DNA of 64,000 bases. Source: Stentor roeselii. Its lineage: Eukaryota > Ciliophora > Heterotrichea > Heterotrichida > Stentoridae. Of this stretch, positions 56,276 through 64,000 are shown piece after piece. Every line of letters starts with the position of its first letter. Within the stretch, counting starts at the first letter, position 1. Position numbers and translations under genes: made by a program. The stretch lies in NCBI GenBank assembly GCA_006503475.1, contig RSEH01000058.1:1-64000 (forward strand). Direction: 5' to 3'. The notes under the pieces are model-generated. The model made no database searches and was not told where the DNA came from. It saw only the letters and a list, made by a program, of their open reading frames with translations.

Positions 56276-57979
56276 ATGACTGATTTTTCAAATAAAAGAC
56301 TTTTATTTCTTCCCCCAGGAGTCCAAAAAGGTAAAGAAAAAATGCCAAAATGCGATGATTTCATCTGTTTTGAAACAAAACCTTTAGGCCAAGGTGCTTT
56401 TGGAGAGGTTTTCAAAGTGCGACACAAAATCTCAAAAAAAGACTACGCGATCAAAGTGATAAAAAAGCGAAAGATCATCGAACGTCGCATGTTGCCCCAA
56501 CTTCGTCGAGAAGTGCGAATAATGTACAGTTTACGTCATCCGAACATCATTTCTCTTTACAGCCACTTCGAAGACAATGAAAATTTTTACCTGATTCTCG
56601 AGTACGCCCCAGGTGGTCAGCTTTTTTCACGTTTAAGAAAATTCAAGACAATGCCAGAGGCCGTCGCTGCTCAATATATGAGAGAAATTTGTCTTGCTGT
56701 TCAATATTTACATTCGCGGTTACCTCCGATTATTCATCGTGACATAAAACCTGAGAATATTCTTATTTCTGCTGATGACTCAATAAAACTAGGAGACTTC
56801 GGATGGAGCAATTTTTTAGATGATGAACGAGATACTTATTGTGGAACTTTAGAGTACTTGGCTCCTGAAATGGTTGAAAGGAAAGGCCATGGCGTAAGTC
56901 TTGATATTTGGTCTTTAGGGGTTTTGTTGTTTGAACTACTTGCAGGAGTTTCACCGTTTAAGGGAAGGACTCAGCTGGAGTTGTTTCAGAAAATTAAGAG
57001 TGGAAAAATCGCTTTTCCGAAAGCGTTTCCGATACTTGCGAAGAACTTGGTTAAAAAACTTATTGTTGTTGAACCGGATAGAAGACTTCCTGCTGAACTC
57101 ATCTTGGATCATGCTTGGATCGTCTCTCATGCACCTCTTCGTCCAACTGTTGAACTTGTCAAGGAAAAGGTAATGCTTCCGTCTGTGCCTGATGAAGGAG
57201 ATGTTGATTTTGCTGAAAGTGGATATGATGTGGTTTCATCTCCTGGTGTTAAAAATGCGCAAATCAATGTGAACTTGAAAATTCACTCAGATAAAACGAA
57301 TAGGGAAAATGAAAAAATAGGAAAGTTGAACCAGGAAATTAGCAAATATCAGGAAAAATTGAAAAATCTTAGTGATAGGGTGGAAAAAGGGAGAGAAACA
57401 GGTGAGAATCTTACTAAATCCATTCTTGAACTGAAAAAAACACTTGAGGATTTGACTAAAGCTGATGATGCTATTGAGTCACTGAAACGGCGAACTAGCG
57501 AGTTGAAACATCGAAGTAATCTAGTCTACAAACGTTACATTTCTAAGGTGGTCGAAGTAAAACTCTTTCAAAAACGAAAAAAAGAAGCAGAAAAAGACCT
57601 ATTCAGATCCAGAACAAAGCTAAAAACCCAAGAAATGAAGCTAAGCATCTCCAAGCAATGCAAGCACCACCTTCTAAAACTAAACTGTTTCCACCTTCTA
57701 AAACACAAGCTACAAGATCTATTCTACGCAGTATCCATAATGAAAAAGTCGTTATCAAACCCAAAATACCTACCCTTAGCAAAGCAGCAACTTTCCATTT
57801 TCAACCCAGACGAAGACCTAAAGTCCGAAATCGAAAAATTCATTCCAGAGTTCAAAAAAGTCTTCAGCCAAAGATCTCGTTCCATGAAAGTAATAACTCG
57901 AAAGCTAAAAGACTTAAAATCCGCATCATCCCTTCAATCTCAGATATTCCAAACAATCCGTCCAAGACTTGTATCTTAA
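56276..57979 (+). CDS. Aurora-like Ser/Thr kinase with C-terminal coiled coil, 567 aa
   Basis: Residues 27-285 form a full kinase domain: loop GQGAFGEVF, YAIKVIKKRK, LRREVRIMYSLRHPNIISLY, HRDIKPENIL, DFGWSNF and YCGTLEYLAPEM. The DFGWS and CGTLxYLxPEM blocks and the QLRRE helix are typical of Aurora kinases, which control mitosis and, in protists, flagellar length. Aurora normally ends soon after the kinase domain; here a further 280 residues follow with a coiled coil (340-450) and a basic helical tail. The 5' flank is nearly G-free. The stop is 21 bp from the LIS1 stop. Confidence 0.88.
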   Translation: MTDFSNKRLLFLPPGVQKGKEKMPKCDDFICFETKPLGQGAFGEVFKVRHKISKKDYAIKVIKKRKIIERRMLPQLRREVRIMYSLRHPNIISLYSHFEDNENFYLILEYAPGGQLFSRLRKFKTMPEAVAAQYMREICLAVQYLHSRLPPIIHRDIKPENILISADDSIKLGDFGWSNFLDDERDTYCGTLEYLAPEMVERKGHGVSLDIWSLGVLLFELLAGVSPFKGRTQLELFQKIKSGKIAFPKAFPILAKNLVKKLIVVEPDRRLPAELILDHAWIVSHAPLRPTVELVKEKVMLPSVPDEGDVDFAESGYDVVSSPGVKNAQINVNLKIHSDKTNRENEKIGKLNQEISKYQEKLKNLSDRVEKGRETGENLTKSILELKKTLEDLTKADDAIESLKRRTSELKHRSNLVYKRYISKVVEVKLFQKRKKEAEKDLFRSRTKLKTQEMKLSISKQCKHHLLKLNCFHLLKHKLQDLFYAVSIMKKSLSNPKYLPLAKQQLSIFNPDEDLKSEIEKFIPEFKKVFSQRSRSMKVITRKLKDLKSASSLQSQIFQTIRPRLVS

Positions 57980-58000
57980 TATTTAAATAACCCTTTAGAG

Positions 58001-59239
58001 TTACCTGCAGTCCCATATCTTAATAGATTTATCAACACTTCCTGATGCTAACAAAGGGTACCTGGGGTTCATTCCAATGCACAATACGAAGTGACCATGA
58101 GCGTCCAACAGTTTTTTGCAAGAACTTCCAGAAGTCAAGTCCCAAACTCGAATGCTTTTATCATCGCTGCAGCTGATGAGGTGTTTTCCAGAAGGATGAA
58201 AAAGTACGCCTTTAACCCAGTTGTCATGTCCTTTTAAAGTCATCATGCAAGACGCGTTCCAAACATCCCAGACCCTGATAGTTTTATCACGTCCTGCAGA
58301 AACAATAAATTCAGGACTTTTTCCTGTTTTACTTTCCTCTCCTTTATTTTTAGTCGTCAAAAGGATGTCAGTGGCGAGTTTATGCGCGAAAGACACGGTT
58401 TCCACAACATTTTCATGACCACTTAAAATAACCAGTGGCTGAGTCGCTTCGACTCCCCAGACCATGACGCTTTCATCATTCGAGCAACTAGCAAAAAGAT
58501 TTCCTTCACTATTAACAGCCAATTGCCGTACCCACTCAGTATGTCCCAGAAAGGTTTTAATGCAAAATCCAGTCGAGACTTCCCAAAGCTTGATCGACTG
58601 GTCACGTGAACAACTGAGCAAAAAGTCCCCAGCAGGTAAGAACTTGATACAGCTCACGTTGTGGTCATGGCCATGAAGTGTCTTCGTGCACTCAAAAGTC
58701 TCAAACGACCAGAGCTTTATCGAAAGGTCAGCCGCGCAAGTTGAGAGAAGCGAGCCTGTATTAGGCTCGAAAGCCACACAGTTCACTGTCGCCGTATGTC
58801 CTTTGAGGATCTTTTCTAAGTTGCCGTTCTCGTAGTCCCAGATACGCACTGAGCCGTCTTCGGAACTTGAAGCGAACACTGAGTAGACCGGGTGGAAGGA
58901 AATGGAAGTGATGGGCTCTCGGTGGCCTAAAAGGTTAAACTTCTCAGGGGCACGAGGAAGGTTTTCTGATACTTTGTTTGAGTCTGATAGCTTCTTGCCA
59001 GGACCGAAGAAGGCCATCTCTTCTTTCAAAGTGTCTAACTCGCTTTGAAGACTCATGACTTTCTGCTGAAGTCGCACCACGGAGGACCACTTCTTCTCCA
59101 ACAAGTCAGCAGGACCCAGGTCGCCTGTCACTCCTGCCTCTTGTTCGAAAGCATCAGCGGATTGGCTCAGACCTGCTGATTTGAAGTAGCTTAAAATGGC
59201 CTTGTGCAGTTTCTCTTTCTCCTTTTCAGTAAGAATCAT
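58001..59239 (-). CDS. LIS1: LIS1 (PAFAH1B1) dynein regulator, 412 aa
   Basis: The LisH motif is at residues 8-40 (KLHKAILSYFKSAGLSQSAD), followed by a short coiled coil (QQKVMSLQSELDTLKEEM) and seven WD40 repeats with regular GH...WD ends (GHREPITSI, GHTATVNCV, GHDHNVSCI, GHTEWVRQL, GHENVVETV, GHDNWVKGV, AHGHFVLCI). Length and layout match animal LIS1 (410 aa). LIS1 activates cytoplasmic dynein and dimerises through LisH. Ends in TAA. Confidence 0.97.
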   Translation of the reverse strand: MILTEKEKEKLHKAILSYFKSAGLSQSADAFEQEAGVTGDLGPADLLEKKWSSVVRLQQKVMSLQSELDTLKEEMAFFGPGKKLSDSNKVSENLPRAPEKFNLLGHREPITSISFHPVYSVFASSSEDGSVRIWDYENGNLEKILKGHTATVNCVAFEPNTGSLLSTCAADLSIKLWSFETFECTKTLHGHDHNVSCIKFLPAGDFLLSCSRDQSIKLWEVSTGFCIKTFLGHTEWVRQLAVNSEGNLFASCSNDESVMVWGVEATQPLVILSGHENVVETVSFAHKLATDILLTTKNKGEESKTGKSPEFIVSAGRDKTIRVWDVWNASCMMTLKGHDNWVKGVLFHPSGKHLISCSDDKSIRVWDLTSGSSCKKLLDAHGHFVLCIGMNPRYPLLASGSVDKSIKIWDCR

Positions 59240-59930
59240 GAGAATTATAAGATTTTTAAATTTTGGCAGGTTTCGAAGAGGGAAGGATTGGGTGTTAGTT
59301 GGGATTAAAGAGTGATGAAATGAATTTTAGATGATTTTAGATGGATTTGGATTTTTTGAGGGTTTTTGGGATTTGGTTTAGGTTTTAGCAGAATGGATTT
59401 GAATTTGGGTTTAGAGTTTAGGAGGATTATTGGTGAAGGGGATTTGTGTGGTTTTAGTTGGTTTAAATGATGGGTTTTAGGAGTTCGAATGTGGGATGAG
59501 GAAGTGAATTCTGGGATATTTGGATTTGCTTGGGTGTTACTATCCAAGTTCAGAAATTTATTTGAAGATCGTTAGAGAGAACTGATATTGGATATGATTA
59601 AACTACTCGTAGATTTTTTACTAAACAGATATAAATTTCTATTTATCACCCTATACTATCAGACAAAAGATCTTAGTATCAATCAAATTAACATCTTTCA
59701 CTATCCAGCATACCAATTCTTCCTTTCTTCACATCTCCCTTCCTTAATCTACCCAAATCTCTAAAATCACTCAACTTTACAAACTTCCACCTTCAAAACC
59801 ATCAAACAATCCCCAAAATCTCCAAAAAAATCTCTAACTAACTCTCCAGCCCAATCTCCAAACAAAATCTAAAATTCCCAAATCCTAAACACGAATAATC
59901 ATTTCTGATGCCTCCCATTATAAAAAATCA
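59240..59930. promoter_or_regulatory. divergent promoter region with mirrored strand skew
   Basis: Between LIS1 (minus) and the kinase at 59,931 (plus). From 59,281 to 59,520 the + strand has only about three C in 240 bases and is G/T-rich. From 59,701 to 59,890 it has about two G and is C/A-rich. The switch lies near 59,570. Thus each gene has a G-free sense-strand flank. A tataaaa box lies 10 bp before the ATG at 59,931. No gene is visible. Confidence 0.6.
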
Positions 59931-61322
59931 ATGGATCCCGAGAAATCCCACCTAGACCACTACGAAGTCCTCAGAACACTGGGCCGAGGAGCAACAGCAA
60001 AAGTGAAGTTGGTTCAAGATCCAGTCTCAAAAGACTTTTACGCTGCGAAAATCCTTAAAAACCAGGGCGACGCACTTCAAGGGCGATTTCGGGACATAAT
60101 GCAAAACGAAATGCAGTCCTTGAACCGAATCGCTCATCCAAGCGTTGTGCGTTTGATTCATTCAAACGAAGGCGGAGTTTACACCCGTCGTAACGGTCAA
60201 GGTTCCTACACCTGCATGTACATGGTGGTGGACTTGTGTCCTAATGGCGAGTTATTCGACGTGCTTTTTAAAACTGGAGCTTTTTCTGAACCAGTCGCTC
60301 GGTTTTACTTTAAACAGATCATCTCAGGCCTCGAGGCCTGTCACAATATCGGCATCGCTCATCGTGATATGAAGCCTGAAAATATCTTGTTCGATGCGGA
60401 GTTTAACTTGAAAATCGCTGATTTTGGATTTAGTATTCTTATCATGGGAAGGGACGGGTCAGGACTTCTGCATACTAGACTCGGCACTGAGTCTTACATG
60501 GCACCTGAACTTCATATGAGAAGGCCTTATACGGGAGAGTCAGTTGATTTGTTTGCTGCGGGAATTATTCTTTTTATTATGATCTCGCAAAACCCGCCTT
60601 TTTCCAGGGCTGAGCCAACTGATCCTTATTATCGACTGTTGTCCTCTGGGGATAGTAGGTTCTGGACTGCTCATTCTCGTAACAAACAACCTAATCTTTA
60701 CTCTGCGGATTTTCAGGATTATATTAAGAGGATGCTTGAATTGGACCCTGCGAAAAGATTGAATATTCAACAGATCAAAGCACATCCTTGGTATAATGGA
60801 GTTACTGCTTCACCTGCTGAAGTTCAGGCGGAAATAAGTGCCAGGAAAACGAGAATGGATCAAATTGCGCAAAGGGCAACTGCTCAAAGAACACCTAATA
60901 CGCGAGTGGCTTATAATGGAGGAAGGTATTATCGAGGAGAGTCGAATGAAAGTGAAGGACTCACACTTTCGTTTGGACTTCCGAATAATGAACATGATGT
61001 TAGGACTATATCGGATAAGGAACTGCAGCTTAACAAGTTCACTCTGGTTAAATGTGGACTCACACCTATTGATATTATGTTAATTGTTTCGAATGAACTT
61101 GGAAAAATCGATGCGGAATGTGAACGTGTACAAAACACTTACGATACAAGAGTGAACGTAGTAACCGAGACCGACAGTTTCACATTCAAAACCTCAATTC
61201 TGAAGACCTCAGACAATTTCAACATCCTAAGTTTCAAACTAGTAGAAGGCAGCAATTTCGAGATGTTCAAAATAATTGAAAATATCACCGAAAAACTGAT
61301 AGAAGCTCAAGAGAGTAATTAA
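59931..61322 (+). CDS. CAMK-type protein kinase with KA1-like C terminus, 463 aa
   Basis: Kinase domain at residues 10-275: loop GRGATAKVKL, YAAKILKNQ, HRDMKPENILF, DFGFSIL, GTESYMAPELH and HPWY. Catalytic residues are intact. An insertion after the beta-4 strand (GVYTRRNGQGSYTCMY) is unusual. The last 100 residues (VTETDSFTFKTSIL, FNILSFKLVEGSNFEMFKII) resemble a KA1 domain, which binds acidic lipids or inhibits the kinase. Such kinases are abundant in ciliates. Ends in TAA, 16 bp from the 14-3-3 stop. Confidence 0.85.
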   Translation: MDPEKSHLDHYEVLRTLGRGATAKVKLVQDPVSKDFYAAKILKNQGDALQGRFRDIMQNEMQSLNRIAHPSVVRLIHSNEGGVYTRRNGQGSYTCMYMVVDLCPNGELFDVLFKTGAFSEPVARFYFKQIISGLEACHNIGIAHRDMKPENILFDAEFNLKIADFGFSILIMGRDGSGLLHTRLGTESYMAPELHMRRPYTGESVDLFAAGIILFIMISQNPPFSRAEPTDPYYRLLSSGDSRFWTAHSRNKQPNLYSADFQDYIKRMLELDPAKRLNIQQIKAHPWYNGVTASPAEVQAEISARKTRMDQIAQRATAQRTPNTRVAYNGGRYYRGESNESEGLTLSFGLPNNEHDVRTISDKELQLNKFTLVKCGLTPIDIMLIVSNELGKIDAECERVQNTYDTRVNVVTETDSFTFKTSILKTSDNFNILSFKLVEGSNFEMFKIIENITEKLIEAQESN

Positions 61323-61338
61323 GTAACTTTCTAACTAA

Positions 61339-62082
61339 CTAGTTCTCCCCTTCAGAGGTCCATAGAGAAAGATTATCTCTAATAAGCTGTAGAATCATAG
61401 TAGAGTCCTTATAAGCGCTTTCATCAGTGAGGTTCTCCAAGTTCTGAATCGCATCATCAAATGCCTTTTGCGCCATCGTGCATGCATCATTTTGCTGCTG
61501 CATTATTTCATAGTTAAACACTGAAAAATTCAGCGCCAGGCCAAGTCGAGTGGGATGAGTGCTGTCAAGATCAGCGACCGCTTTATCATACGCTTGTTGA
61601 TAACATTCTTGAGCACTTTTACTACTTTCATCTTTATACTGTCCTTGTGCAAACTCACAGATATACCTGTGGTAGTCACCTTTCATCTTCAAGTAAAAGA
61701 CTTTTCCTTCTGAGTCATTCGTGTGAGGAAGAAGGTCTGAGTCAATGAGTCGCAAGATCTCCCGGCAGAAACTTCGAAGTTCTCCTTCAACTTTTTCCTT
61801 GTAGACCGCGGCGCGTGACTTGTTTTCTTCGTTGCCTCGACGGGATTCTTTTGTCTCGATCGAGTTCAACACTCGCCAGGCGGTTCGTCTGTTGCCGACC
61901 ACGTTTTTATAAGCGACTGACAAGATGTTTCGCTCTTCGACTGAAAGTTCTGAATGCTCTTTGGAGATGAAAGCGCGAACGAACTCAATCATTTCTTCGT
62001 ATCTTTCGGATTGCTCTGACATGCGACAGAGAAGAAGAAGTTCTGCTCGGGATAATGAGGAGAGATCATTAAGTTTCACCAT
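61339..62082 (-). CDS. 14-3-3: 14-3-3 protein, 247 aa
   Basis: Family blocks throughout: SEQSERYEEMIEFVRAF, RNILSVAYKNVVGNRRTAWR (phosphopeptide groove Lys and Arg), GDYHRYICEFA, SAQECYQQAYDKA, THPTRLGLALNFSVFNYEI, and AFDDAIQNLENLTDESAYKD. The start at 62,082 places MVKLNDLSSLSRAELLLLC as helix 1, as usual. Length is standard. 14-3-3 proteins bind phosphoserine motifs and could be partners of the kinases and phosphatase nearby, which is only inference. Ends in TAG. Confidence 0.98.
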   Translation of the reverse strand: MVKLNDLSSLSRAELLLLCRMSEQSERYEEMIEFVRAFISKEHSELSVEERNILSVAYKNVVGNRRTAWRVLNSIETKESRRGNEENKSRAAVYKEKVEGELRSFCREILRLIDSDLLPHTNDSEGKVFYLKMKGDYHRYICEFAQGQYKDESSKSAQECYQQAYDKAVADLDSTHPTRLGLALNFSVFNYEIMQQQNDACTMAQKAFDDAIQNLENLTDESAYKDSTMILQLIRDNLSLWTSEGEN

Positions 62083-62585
62083 TGTTTTATTTGGGTTTTC
62101 GGGTTTGGACTTAGGAAAGATGGAAATGGTTATTATTATAGTTTATTGAGGAGATGAGGCAAGTGAAAATTGGAAGATGTGCTTTGGGGGAGGGAACTTT
62201 GATGTCAATATTTCGAAAATCGCGGTCGTTTGATGATTTAATCATTCGACCGTTTACGTATGGGATCTTGAAAAACAAGTTTAGGTCGAAGGTAAATTAA
62301 GCTAATAATTGCATTATGCTTGAAGTAGGAGTCATTGTATGGCTGGTATTTAGATGCCAATACTAAAACATCTTCTGTCTACATTCCTCTTTTTAACCCT
62401 GAGATCAACAGGTAAATAAAATCTTGAAATCCACCTTCCAACACAAATAAACTAACACAAACAACATAAAATCCTTAAACTTCAACATAAACCTTCAACT
62501 CTTCTTTTCTAAATTCAAAAATCTTTCTAATCTTCAATCAAAAAAATCACTCTCACCATAACCCTCTCTCATTCAACATTTAAAA
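62083..62585. promoter_or_regulatory. divergent promoter region with G-free tract and a hairpin
   Basis: Left part (to about 62,300) is G/T-rich on the + strand and includes a 48-codon frame from an ATG at 62,153 that I do not trust. A hairpin lies at 62,223-62,252. From 62,427 to the DHTKD1-like start codon there is not one G in about 161 bases. Confidence 0.5.
62223..62252. repeat. imperfect inverted repeat
   Basis: The arms cggtcg and cgaccg pair perfectly, and the inner gatgat/atcatt mostly pair around a tta loop. It lies 140 bp upstream of the 14-3-3 start and 330 bp upstream of the next gene. Confidence 0.5.
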
Positions 62586-64000
62586 ATGTTGAGGTTGCAT
62601 TCATTAAACCCCACAAGTTTTACACGTCTTCTTCTCCGTCCCTTCCGGAGCACAGTCGACATCTACAAAGGTATAAATCCTCTAAACCCATCATCCTCAA
62701 CCCAAAAGTCCTTTTTAGAGTCATCTCACATTTCAGACTCCTCCGAACGTGACTGGTTAGAAGAAGAATTCTCAAAAACATCATCAACTCCATTATCAAT
62801 AGCTCAAAAGCTAAACAACTTACGAATGATTCAAATGTCAGAGACTTTCGAGCATTTCGTGCACAAGAAATTCAGTTCTTACAAAAGATATTCAGGAGAA
62901 GGCACCGAGTCTCTAGTCCCGGGTCTTTACTCCTTGTTGCAGTCCTACCACGGCTCAGGTGACTCTTTAGTTCTAACAATAGCGCATCGAGGTAAGTTGG
63001 CAGTTTTGGTAAGCTTAATGAACTACCCGCTTCGCAATCTTTTTTACAAAATCAAAGGAAACTCACTGTTTCCTGAGGAGTTGAACCAAGAGAACTACTA
63101 CTTCTTGGATGACATCGCGACCCATATCGCGGTGACTTCAGAGAGAAGTGAGTTAAAAGGCCTGAAGGTCAGTATGCTGCATAACCCTTCTCATCTGGAG
63201 ATAGGCGGCGCTGTGGGCATGGGAAAAACAAGGGCGAAAATCGACAGAGGAAGTAAGTCTTTGCATGTTTGGGTTCATGGAGATGCAGCTTTGGCTGGGC
63301 AGGGTGTTGTTTATGAACTCACTCAAATGGCGCATTTGGAGAAGTTCAGCGTTGGTGGGACTGTTCATGTCGTCGCTAATAACCAGCTTGGATTCACTGC
63401 AAATGAAAGTATGGGAAGGTCTTCGAATTATTGCACTGATGTGTTTAAGATCATCGAAGCTCCTGTTGTGCATGTTAATGCTTTGTCAGTTGAAGATGTT
63501 GTCAAGTGTGGGAATCTCGCTGTGAGGTACAGGAATAAATTTAAAAATGACTTCGTTATTGACTTGGTCGGGTATCGCAGGTATGGACATAATGAAGTTG
63601 ATGACCCTACCTTCACAAATCCTCTCATGTATAAAAAGATCAGGGAAATCAAAGGGTCTGCTGCTTTATACGCTCAACAACTCCTTGATGAAGGAGTCAC
63701 TACTCAGGATTACATTGAAAAAATCAAGAACCAACTGGAAAATCATTTAAATAAAGAACTTTCACTTGCAAGTCTTGAAAATCTTGAAAAAGACTCAAAT
63801 GGCTGGCTTAAAGTCGACTCTTTTCAAGCTCAATGGACAGGATTTTCCCCTCTTCACCAGAAAAATGATGTGAAAAGTGGATATGACAGTGAAAAACTGA
63901 AAGAAATCTGTAAAATCTCAACAACTGTGCCTAGTTCCTTTAAAATCCACCCAATTCTCAAGAAAAACTTGCAAGCTCGAAATGACTGCGTCATTTCAGA
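62586..64000 (+). CDS. DHTKD1: DHTKD1-like 2-oxo-acid dehydrogenase E1, 5' part
   Basis: Open from ATG 62,586 to the window end (471 codons), so incomplete. The first 25 residues (MLRLHSLNPTSFTRLLLRPF) are Arg/Ser/Leu-rich without acids, as in a mitochondrial presequence. Then come MSETFEHFVHKKFSSYKRYS and GEGTESLVPG, AHRGKLAVLVSL, NPSHLEIGGAVGMGKTR, VHGDAALAGQGVVYEL, ANNQLGFTANESMGRSSNYC (ThDP and metal binding) and YRRYGHNEVDDPTFTNPLMY. Spacing and the short loop after GKTR look closer to DHTKD1 (2-oxoadipate, lysine degradation) than to OGDH. The sequence before SETFE is short for the family. Confidence 0.9.
   Translation, partial: MLRLHSLNPTSFTRLLLRPFRSTVDIYKGINPLNPSSSTQKSFLESSHISDSSERDWLEEEFSKTSSTPLSIAQKLNNLRMIQMSETFEHFVHKKFSSYKRYSGEGTESLVPGLYSLLQSYHGSGDSLVLTIAHRGKLAVLVSLMNYPLRNLFYKIKGNSLFPEELNQENYYFLDDIATHIAVTSERSELKGLKVSMLHNPSHLEIGGAVGMGKTRAKIDRGSKSLHVWVHGDAALAGQGVVYELTQMAHLEKFSVGGTVHVVANNQLGFTANESMGRSSNYCTDVFKIIEAPVVHVNALSVEDVVKCGNLAVRYRNKFKNDFVIDLVGYRRYGHNEVDDPTFTNPLMYKKIREIKGSAALYAQQLLDEGVTTQDYIEKIKNQLENHLNKELSLASLENLEKDSNGWLKVDSFQAQWTGFSPLHQKNDVKSGYDSEKLKEICKISTTVPSSFKIHPILKKNLQARNDCVIS

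Noticed and set aside
59305-59547. 80-codon frame rich in Pro, Asn and Lys on the minus strand
   Set aside because: It results from the C-free composition of the LIS1 5' flank, which lacks stops by bias; the peptide is low-complexity and has no start context.
60540-61138. Several open frames of 60-80 codons on the strand opposite the kinase at 59,931
   Set aside because: They lie wholly inside a convincing kinase gene in antisense frames and have no domain; they are shadows. The same holds for antisense frames within FAM161, importin, LIS1, TMC-like and DHTKD1-like genes.
62153-62299. 48-codon frame upstream of the DHTKD1-like gene
   Set aside because: It overlaps the C-poor flank and the hairpin, and has no recognisable motif or convincing start context.
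62586-64000. OGDH (2-oxoglutarate dehydrogenase E1) as the identity of the last gene
   Set aside because: The segments around FPEEL, the short loop after GKTR and the FQAQWTGFSP block look more like DHTKD1; OGDH is kept only as an alternative.

Overview
The window looks like nuclear DNA of a heterotrich ciliate, most likely Stentor or a close relative. The basis is ten introns that I could place by protein continuity, every one exactly 15 nt long (GT...AG). Long genes read through in the standard genetic code with TAA or TAG stops (TGA closes only one strong gene). Spacers are very short and AT-rich, and gene families are typically eukaryotic or ciliate (CK2, LIS1, 14-3-3, FACT, Aurora-like kinase, tRNAs with Pol III T-runs). 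The species assignment is inference.

The window has two unlike halves. Positions 1 to about 24,250 are gene-poor, very AT-rich and full of duplicated and decaying genes. They hold a partial ORF at the left edge with a broken copy at 8.2 kb, remnants of cysteine-rich multi-pass membrane proteins (0.8-2.3 kb and 21.0-21.9 kb), a WD40 gene diverging from a 594-aa gene (8.7-12.6 kb) with a degraded copy of the pair's junction at 4.2-5.4 kb, and a B-box/Kelch gene. They also hold two neighbouring RING-PHR genes, the second with a one-base frame break, and two B-box genes with shared, frame-broken tails. This looks like a subtelomere-like nursery of gene families.

Positions 24,250 to 64,000 are gene-dense, with spacers often of 3-20 bp. 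In order: a CDC50 flippase subunit, a FOP/CEP20-like LisH protein, a small chromodomain protein, three unrecognised genes, an importin-beta-type karyopherin, a TMC-like channel, a coiled-coil protein, a MORN-repeat protein and CK2 alpha. Then come a small coiled-coil gene, a PH-kinase, a possible STRA6-like membrane protein, a tesmin/LIN54 CXC protein, a coiled-coil gene, a 15-bp minisatellite, two basic proteins (one with a CaaX end), a short SSRP1/Pob3, and an EF-hand plus FAM161 protein. The right part holds a small gene, a p24 cargo receptor, an ankyrin protein, an Ulp1-like pseudoprotease, tRNA-Leu(AAG), PP2C, tRNA-Thr(CGT), an Aurora-like kinase, LIS1, a KA1-type kinase, 14-3-3 and the 5' part of a DHTKD1-like 2-oxo-acid dehydrogenase.

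Many products point to cilia, centrosome or cortex (FOP-like, FAM161-like, LIS1, MORN, Aurora-like) and to signalling at membranes (three proteins with MGxxxS-type myristoylation ends and one with a CaaX box). The most interesting non-gene signals are long 5' flanks almost free of G on the sense strand, with abrupt strand-skew switches between divergent units; a TAATAA-ATG type start context; an 18-nt periodic tract that looks like a chain of 15-nt introns; and two frame breaks, both lacking one A in an A-run.
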